Shown here: one piece after another, positions 58,929-64,000 of the stretch | Position numbering within the stretch: the first letter of the stretch is position 1 | Layout of the letters: every line of letters begins with the position of its first letter | NCBI RefSeq assembly: GCF_900107505.1 | Contig: NZ_FNQH01000003.1 | Location: forward strand, 124,001-188,000 | DNA length: 64,000 bases | DNA from: Trichococcus collinsii | Lineage (GTDB): Bacteria; Bacillota; Bacilli; Lactobacillales; Aerococcaceae | Direction of reading: 5' to 3' | Position numbers and translations under genes: made by a program | The notes under the pieces: model-generated | What the model was told of the DNA's origin: nothing | The model's database searches: none | What the model saw: the letters and a program-made list of their open reading frames with translations, nothing else

Positions 58929-60182
58929 ATGCGTTGGACATCCTTGTTGCGGGTGTACCTTACCCGATCATTCAAGCCCTTCGTCTTTGAAGGGACCCAT
59001 GAGGACAAATTGGATTTTGAAAAACTCGATGATTTGGGGCTGTATGTGCATATCCCATTTTGCCGTTCCTTGTGCAGTTTCTGCCCTTATTGCAAAGTGG
59101 TCCACAATAAACCGCAGGCGGATGCTTATAAAATTGCGCTACTGAAGGAAATTGACCTGGTCTGCAAGGGAATGTCCGGGAAAAAACAGGCGACCAGCCT
59201 TTATTTCGGCGGCGGAACGCCTGCTATGATGTTGGACGATCTGAAGGACATCATAGCGAAACTGAAGGGATATTTCGTTCTGACGGGCGGCATCGGCGTG
59301 GAATTGCATCCCAGCGACGTCACTGAAAGGAATCTGCAGAAGCTGAGGGAGGCGGGGGTGACGATGTTGAGCATCGGCGTCCAATCTTTCCAGGAAGAAT
59401 GCCTCCGGAAAATCGGGAGAAGAAGCGACTCTTTTGTCGAAAAAATCCGTTTGGTGAGAAGCTTTGGTTTCGATGTTGTCGACGTGGATCTGATATTTGC
59501 CATTCCTGGCCAGACCGACGAGATTCTGGCGAATGACATCCATACGGCCTTCGCTAGTGGAGCAACGCAAGTTTCGACTTATCCCTTCATCGACTTCACT
59601 TTTGCCGACAATGCCTACAAGCCGATGAGCGAAGAAACGAAGCGCGAGATGTTGGAGCATTTGACGGCGTACTGCCACGCAAACGGCATCGAACGGACAT
59701 CCGTCTGGACATTCGCGCAGCAGCAAACCGAAAAATATTCTTCCGTCACGCGGGATGCCTTTTTGGGCTTCGGTGTTTCCGCAACCACACTGCTGAAGGA
59801 CGTCTTCAAGATCAATACATTTTCGATTCCCGAATACATCAAGCGGGTCGAGGGGGATGCATTGCCAACCTCTTTGACGCTCTATTTCACCAAAAGGCAG
59901 CGGGCGGTCTATTATCTGTTCTGGAGTGCCTATGCCATGAGGATCGATACGGACAGATTTGAGGAACTCATCGGCACCCCCTTGAACCGGATGTTCGGAC
60001 TGGAGCTGTTCTTGGCGACTAAGTTGGGCTATCTCAGGAAGCAAGGGCGCATCTACGAACTGACCGATAAGGCCGCTTATCTCTATCATGATGTCGAACA
60101 GGCGTATACGACAGCCTACATCGATAAGATGTGGCATATTTCAAGACTGCAGCCTTTCCCTGAAAAAATCATCCTGAAATAA
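58929..60182 (+). CDS. HemN/HemW-like radical SAM enzyme
   Basis: A 417-residue protein with the coproporphyrinogen III oxidase-like layout: YVHIPFCRSLCSFCPYC (C-x3-C-x2-C plus one Cys), YFGGGTPAMM, ELHPSDVTERNLQKLREAGV, LSIGVQSFQEECLRKIGR and DLIFAIPGQT. The family includes heme biosynthesis enzymes, the heme chaperone HemW, and methyltransferases. No other heme gene is here, and the order beside another radical SAM gene is unusual, so heme function is not assumed. The ATG follows AGGAG; the longer frame start at 58641 lies inside the previous gene. End of the operon. Confidence 0.83.
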   Translation: MRWTSLLRVYLTRSFKPFVFEGTHEDKLDFEKLDDLGLYVHIPFCRSLCSFCPYCKVVHNKPQADAYKIALLKEIDLVCKGMSGKKQATSLYFGGGTPAMMLDDLKDIIAKLKGYFVLTGGIGVELHPSDVTERNLQKLREAGVTMLSIGVQSFQEECLRKIGRRSDSFVEKIRLVRSFGFDVVDVDLIFAIPGQTDEILANDIHTAFASGATQVSTYPFIDFTFADNAYKPMSEETKREMLEHLTAYCHANGIERTSVWTFAQQQTEKYSSVTRDAFLGFGVSATTLLKDVFKINTFSIPEYIKRVEGDALPTSLTLYFTKRQRAVYYLFWSAYAMRIDTDRFEELIGTPLNRMFGLELFLATKLGYLRKQGRIYELTDKAAYLYHDVEQAYTTAYIDKMWHISRLQPFPEKIILK

Positions 60183-60195
60183 CAAAATGACAAAT

Positions 60196-60230
60196 CAAAA
60201 AGGCTGATTCCGCGTGGGAGTCAGCCTTTT
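60196..60230. terminator. bidirectional terminator
   Basis: AAAAGGCTGA pairs with TCAGCCTTTT with an inner TCC/GGgA stem. It ends the radical SAM operon and the minus-strand MFS gene. Confidence 0.8.
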
Positions 60231-60256
60231 GGGGATGAATCAGATGTAACGCAGGA

Positions 60257-61492
60257 TCAATTGTCCGCTGTGCGCAGCATCAGCACGCCGCCGATGATGA
60301 AGAGGAGGGAAATGCTGGCGAGCCCGTTGCGCGAGTCGCCGGTCAGCTGGCTCGTGAGCGCATAGAGCGCCGGACCCATGATGGCGGCAAATTTGCCGAG
60401 GATATTGTAGAAACCGAAATATTCATTGGCGTTCTCTTTCGGCACAAGTTTGGCGAAATAGGAACGCGACAGTGCCTGGATACCGCCTTGCGAAGTTGCG
60501 ACCAGCGTAGCCAGGATCCAAAATTCTAGGGCGGTGGTCATCCGGAAAGCCAGCAGGCAGGCAAACAGGTAAATGACGATGCCCACCAAAATCATCTTTT
60601 TGCTGCCGAAACGCTTGGCCAGTTTTCCATAAAGGATTGTGAAAGGAAAGGAAAGGATCGGGATCACCAGCACGGCTATCATCAGCATGTCTGATACGAT
60701 TCCGATGCTGTCGCCGAAGACGGCGGCCATGTGGATGATTGTGTTCAGTCCATCGATGTAAAAGAAGTAGGCGATCAGGAACAGGAACATTTTCTTGTGG
60801 CTGCGGATCTGGTGCAACGTTTTGTAAAGCCGAGCGAAACTGTCATGGATGATGTGTTCGGTGGCCGGGACAAAATAGCGTTGTTTCACATTGCGCAGCA
60901 TCGGAATCGTGAAGGCGATCCACCAAGAAGCCGTGAACAGGAAGGCGGATTTGATGGCGGTCGTCCTGGGAATGCCAATTCTTTCCCCGAACATAATCAG
61001 CAGGATCGAAAGCACGAACGGAATTGTGCTGCCCCCGATGTAACCCATCGCAAATCCGTAAGTGGAGACCCGGTCCATCCGATCCTCTGTCGCGACATCC
61101 ACCAAAAAGGCGTCATAGAAAATGTTAGCGCCCGAAAAGCCGATTGTCGTGAGCATGTAGAAAACAAGCAGCAGGCGCCAATTGTCCGTGAAGCTGAGCG
61201 CTGCAGTAGCGAATACGCCGAGCAGGAAGAAGCTTTTGAAAAGCCGCATTTTCCATTTCGGATAATCGCCGATTGCCCCCAGGAGCGGGGCGCTGATCGC
61301 AATCACCAATGTCGCAGCCGAGGTCGCATAGCCCCAATAGGAATCCGCCAAGTTCGGGGCGATGCCTTCACCGGTCGTGATCGATTTATAAAAAAGCGGC
61401 AGAATGACCGAGGAGATGATGATGGAGTAGGCAGAATTGGCCCAATCGTACATGATCCAACTTTTTTCTTGCAACGAAAAACTCTTCAGCAT
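60257..61492 (-). CDS. MFS transporter, Atg22/UMF1-like
   Basis: A 411-residue polytopic protein with twelve hydrophobic segments. The start WIMYDWANSAYSIIISSVILPLFY is the Atg22/UMF1 signature, with GYATSAATLVIAISAPLLGAIGDY and SQGGIQALSRSYFAKLVPKE also typical. Yeast Atg22 exports amino acids from the vacuole; bacterial substrates are unknown. The start is the ATG at 61492 after GGAGG. Single gene. Confidence 0.9.
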   Translation of the reverse strand: MLKSFSLQEKSWIMYDWANSAYSIIISSVILPLFYKSITTGEGIAPNLADSYWGYATSAATLVIAISAPLLGAIGDYPKWKMRLFKSFFLLGVFATAALSFTDNWRLLLVFYMLTTIGFSGANIFYDAFLVDVATEDRMDRVSTYGFAMGYIGGSTIPFVLSILLIMFGERIGIPRTTAIKSAFLFTASWWIAFTIPMLRNVKQRYFVPATEHIIHDSFARLYKTLHQIRSHKKMFLFLIAYFFYIDGLNTIIHMAAVFGDSIGIVSDMLMIAVLVIPILSFPFTILYGKLAKRFGSKKMILVGIVIYLFACLLAFRMTTALEFWILATLVATSQGGIQALSRSYFAKLVPKENANEYFGFYNILGKFAAIMGPALYALTSQLTGDSRNGLASISLLFIIGGVLMLRTADN

Positions 61493-61667
61493 GGCTTCCG
61501 CCTCCAATCTCTAAAGGTGATAACGCTCTCATTTGTCTTTAATATATTTATATCAGTTGTAGATGGATAGCACAAGCCCCAAACTAGTCAAGCAGCCTAA
61601 CTTTTCGGAAAAAAAGAAAATCATGGTAAAATTCAGCTATAGAGAACAGAATGGGGGAAGGAAAATC

Positions 61668-62192
61668 ATGTCAAAATATGAACGGCCGGAATACACGGTC
61701 CTGCTGTCGGAGGAGCCATTTGAATTGAGGGAATACCGGGATTTCTTTATCGTTGAATACGACAATGCAGCTGATCCGGATGTGGACAGCGGGTTCGGCA
61801 CCTTGTTCCGTTATATTTCAAAAGACAATCAAGCGGACCGAAAAATCAGCATGACAGTTCCGGTAATCCAAGAACTATCGGACGATCGCACGAAGATGGC
61901 GTTCGTTGTCCCGAAGGCGGAATGGGAAGATATTCCGCAGCCCAACAGCCCTTCGTTGGCCGTCAAAAAGTTTGACAGCGGTCTTTTTGCGGTCATCCAG
62001 TACGGCGGGTATTCGAATGATCGGAAAGAGCGAGACATGCTGGAGAAGTTGGCGCAGTGGGTGCAGGAGAAAAAGTACCAGCCTACTTCGAACTATATGC
62101 TGGCGTCCTTCAACGCACCATTCGTGCCGCCGATGTTCCGGCATAACGAAATCATGGTGCGAGTCGGAACGGCTCAACAGGATTCCGATTAA
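61668..62192 (+). CDS. SOUL heme-binding family protein
   Basis: A 174-residue cytosolic protein: PEYTVLLSEEPFELREYRDF at the start, FGTLFRYISKDNQADRKISMTVPVI (split), and FVPPMFRHNEIMVRV at the end match the SOUL/HEBP family, which in eukaryotes binds heme or tetrapyrroles. Function in bacteria is unproven. It uses the ATG after GGAAGG; upstream in-frame starts lie in the promoter region. Confidence 0.88.
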   Translation: MSKYERPEYTVLLSEEPFELREYRDFFIVEYDNAADPDVDSGFGTLFRYISKDNQADRKISMTVPVIQELSDDRTKMAFVVPKAEWEDIPQPNSPSLAVKKFDSGLFAVIQYGGYSNDRKERDMLEKLAQWVQEKKYQPTSNYMLASFNAPFVPPMFRHNEIMVRVGTAQQDSD

Positions 62193-62261
62193 ATACTGGA
62201 CAATTCGGCGTTCCTTTTGTATCGTATCGGGGAACACACTTAACAAAAAGGGGACTAATGG

Positions 62262-62834
62262 ATGAAAAATTTAAAAAGCGGCTTGAAAGTCTTGTTCGCT
62301 TTATTGGCGATCATTCTCGCCGTATGGGTCAATGGCGTAGATTCGCTTTTAGAGGAGCAAACACCCGATTCTTCGATCAGCATCGCCGCCAGCAGCTCGC
62401 AAGCAATTGAAGAAGGTATCCCCGAAGCTATCCCAGATACTGAAACGCAGGAATCAACCGAAACGGCAACCAGCAGTGGTGTTAGGGAAGGGCAATCCTA
62501 TTCAACGAAAGACGAAGTGGCCGCCTATATTCATCAGTTCAACGAGCTGCCGCCCAACTATCTGACAAAGGATGAAGCCGAAGCATTGGGCTGGGACAAC
62601 TCTGAAGGCAACTTGTGGGAAGTGACGGACGAAATGTCCATTGGTGGCGATTTTTTTGGCAATCGTGAGGGCTTGCTTCCGAAGAAATCGGGCAGGACCT
62701 ATTACGAGGCAGACATCGATTATGACGGCGGCTTCCGTGGAGCAGAGCGCATCGTGTACTCGAATGACGGTCTGATCTTTTACACGGATGATCATTACGA
62801 ATCGTTCGAACAGTTGTACGGAAAGGGGGAGTGA
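62262..62834 (+). CDS. secreted ribonuclease of the barnase family
   Basis: A 190-residue protein. A signal or anchor (LFALLAIILAVWV) is followed by a 60-residue Ser/Thr/Glu-rich linker. The C-terminal 105 residues are a barnase-like RNase: VAAYIHQFNELPPNYLTKDEAEALGW, SIGGDFFGNREGLLP, YYEADIDYDGGFRGAERIVYS and FYTDDHYESFEQL. The catalytic Glu (EADI), Arg (GAERI) and His (DDHYE) are all present. It degrades RNA outside the cell. The barstar gene follows 6 bases after its stop. Confidence 0.92.
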   Translation: MKNLKSGLKVLFALLAIILAVWVNGVDSLLEEQTPDSSISIAASSSQAIEEGIPEAIPDTETQESTETATSSGVREGQSYSTKDEVAAYIHQFNELPPNYLTKDEAEALGWDNSEGNLWEVTDEMSIGGDFFGNREGLLPKKSGRTYYEADIDYDGGFRGAERIVYSNDGLIFYTDDHYESFEQLYGKGE

Positions 62835-62840
62835 TTGAAG

Positions 62841-63125
62841 ATGGAAATCATCCGTTTGGACGGCAGGAAGATGACCGACCGGAAAGCAATGCATGCTTAT
62901 CTGAAAAGAGAACTGGATCTCCCCGAATATTACGGCAATAATCTGGATGCCTTGTGGGATTGTCTGACGACTGATTTTTCCGGAAAAATGATCATCCTTC
63001 AGAATCCGCAAATGGTGCAAAACCAACTCGGCGATTATGGGGACTCCCTGGTTAGCCTGTTAAAGGAAGTGGCTGTGGCCAATTCCGCTATCCGTTTGAT
63101 CCTGGCTTATCCGCTCCATAGTTGA
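62841..63125 (+). CDS. barstar-like ribonuclease inhibitor
   Basis: A 94-residue cytosolic inhibitor. [40 protein letters not shown] and [18 protein letters not shown] match barstar, including the acidic helix 2 that enters the barnase active site. It protects the producer from unsecreted nuclease. Start: ATG after GGGGGAG; a TTG at 62835 is possible. Confidence 0.92.
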   Translation: MEIIRLDGRKMTDRKAMHAYLKRELDLPEYYGNNLDALWDCLTTDFSGKMIILQNPQMVQNQLGDYGDSLVSLLKEVAVANSAIRLILAYPLHS

Positions 63126-63182
63126 TTCAGATCAACGAGCTGGACAATACCCGATTGTCAACCTAAAAATAAAGCTGCAAGC

Positions 63183-63216
63183 AAAAAAGACGATTCGCAC
63201 AGAATCGTCTTTTTTG
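63183..63216 (+). terminator. terminator of the barnase/barstar operon
   Basis: AAAAAAGACGATTC pairs with GAATCGTCTTTTTT. Confidence 0.88.
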
Positions 63217-63313
63217 AGCTATTTTCAAATTCCGAACGAAAATTTCTTTCCTTGATTGTCAACCAGGCGTATAGTTGAACCGTAATGGATAGATAAGTGA
63301 ATGGGGTGATCAA

Positions 63314-63850
63314 ATGGAAAAAAGGAAAGTCAAAGTTTATATCGCAGTCAGTCTGGATGGCTACATCGCGCATTCGGACGGCAATATCGATTGGCTCGAT
63401 AGCGTCGCCAGACCGGATGAAGATTACGGTTATGCGGCTTTCATCGAAACGATTGATACGGTCATTATGGGGCGCAAGACCTATGAAAAGGTGTTATCTT
63501 TCGGAGGGGATTTCCCGCATGCAGGCCGGGACTGTTATGTCCTTTCCCGGCCTGAGCGCCCTTCTGAGGGGCAAATCCATTTTTACAGCGGATCTCCCGA
63601 TAATCTGTTGGATCAAATCCGGAGCAGGCGCGGCAAAGACATCTTTATCGATGGTGGCTCCGAAGCAATCGATCTATTCCGTGAAAAAGGGCTAATCGAC
63701 AGTTATACCGTATCTATCATCCCAATTCTGCTCGGCGAAGGTATTCCTTTGTTCAAAGAAAGCAAGGCGGAGCTGCCTTTGAAATTGGTTGAAGCAACCA
63801 CGTTCGATTCCGGCTTGGTGCAGCTCACCTACGAGCCCATCCAAAAATAA
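63314..63850 (+). CDS. dihydrofolate reductase-family (RibD C-terminal-like) protein
   Basis: A 178-residue cytosolic protein: VKVYIAVSLDGYIAHSDGNI, DTVIMGRKTYEKVLSFG, DIFIDGGSEAIDLFREKGLI and PILLGEGIPLFKES match the DHFR-fold RibD-C proteins such as YyaP/YwjB. They are probable NADPH-dependent reductases of unknown substrate. ATG after GGGGTGA. Distinct from the relative at 10224. Confidence 0.87.
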   Translation: MEKRKVKVYIAVSLDGYIAHSDGNIDWLDSVARPDEDYGYAAFIETIDTVIMGRKTYEKVLSFGGDFPHAGRDCYVLSRPERPSEGQIHFYSGSPDNLLDQIRSRRGKDIFIDGGSEAIDLFREKGLIDSYTVSIIPILLGEGIPLFKESKAELPLKLVEATTFDSGLVQLTYEPIQK

Positions 63851-63862
63851 AGGCTACTCGTT

Positions 63863-64000
63863 TCAAACATACTTGCTGCCTTCGAGGATGCTCAGGTTGG
63901 ATAGGTCATTCTTATGGGCGGAAATGAATGCGCGCACCCAATCAGGATTCGTTTTGCTGAAGTCGCGCAGACTCCAACCGATGGCTTTATTGATGAAGAA
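63863..64000 (-). CDS. DNA alkylation repair protein (AlkD-like), C-terminal part
   Basis: The last 46 residues of a minus-strand gene that runs off the window. FFINKAIGWSLRDFSKTNP, then DWVRAFISAH and a final EGSKYV, match the C-terminus of the HEAT-like AlkD/AlkC DNA glycosylases, which remove alkylated bases. The rest of the gene, including its active site, is outside. Confidence 0.82.
   Translation of the reverse strand, partial: FFINKAIGWSLRDFSKTNPDWVRAFISAHKNDLSNLSILEGSKYV

Overview
The window is chromosomal DNA of a low-to-mid GC Gram-positive, most likely a member of the Carnobacteriaceae close to Trichococcus. The evidence is: strong Shine-Dalgarno sites, many extended -10 promoters (TGnTATAAT), compact U-tailed terminators, Firmicute-type lipoproteins, Bacillus-like nadA-nadB-nadC, and above all a heliorhodopsin next to a class II-type CPD photolyase, a pairing I recall being described from Trichococcus. 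The genus is an inference. I saw no rRNA, tRNA, CRISPR array, insertion sequence or prophage.

Layout. 0-10 kb: a thioredoxin-like lipoprotein, a VOC protein, an rRNA uracil methyltransferase lacking Fe-S cysteines, a diguanylate cyclase, an SDR/methyltransferase group, a YghU-type GST and a MATE exporter behind a terminator-containing leader. 10-20 kb: a DHFR-like protein, an internally deleted cyclophilin-like pseudogene, a three-gene redox operon of lower GC (NTF2-like, SDR, CrtI-like flavoprotein), RsgA, DsrE, TMEM175, a DraG-like hydrolase, and a LysR/PhzF divergent pair whose middle has been deleted. 20-32 kb: GyrI-like, CPBP protease and hydrolase, SDR, old yellow enzyme, AI-2E permease, CNNM transporter, lipoprotein, small membrane proteins, a HIT protein, a strongly folded 3' region, and a Cys-rich pentapeptide protein. 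32.5-36.9 kb: the light cluster (photolyase, DUF2238 membrane protein, His-rich exported protein overlapping a signal peptidase I gene, heliorhodopsin). 37-41 kb: AhpD-like protein and the minus-strand nadABC operon with a palindromic operator over its promoter. 41-53 kb: a DUF2202 ferritin-like lipoprotein, a TspO-related protein, a nucleoside kinase group, an LLM flavin monooxygenase, and an RtcB RNA ligase operon. 53-64 kb: an acetate permease, a five-gene operon with a P-type ATPase, a SHOCT protein and two radical SAM enzymes, an Atg22-like MFS, a SOUL protein, a barnase/barstar pair, another DHFR-like protein and the end of an AlkD-like gene.

How it works together. Most units are short operons for detoxification, redox chemistry, damage repair and stress sensing, bounded by their own promoters and terminators. 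The most notable system is the light cluster, where a photoreceptor candidate, light-driven DNA repair and an exported metal-binding candidate with its own signal peptidase sit together. Second-rank candidates are the P-type ATPase/radical SAM operon, a promoter-proximal element shared by three separate loci, the MATE leader, and the structured RNA downstream of the HIT gene.
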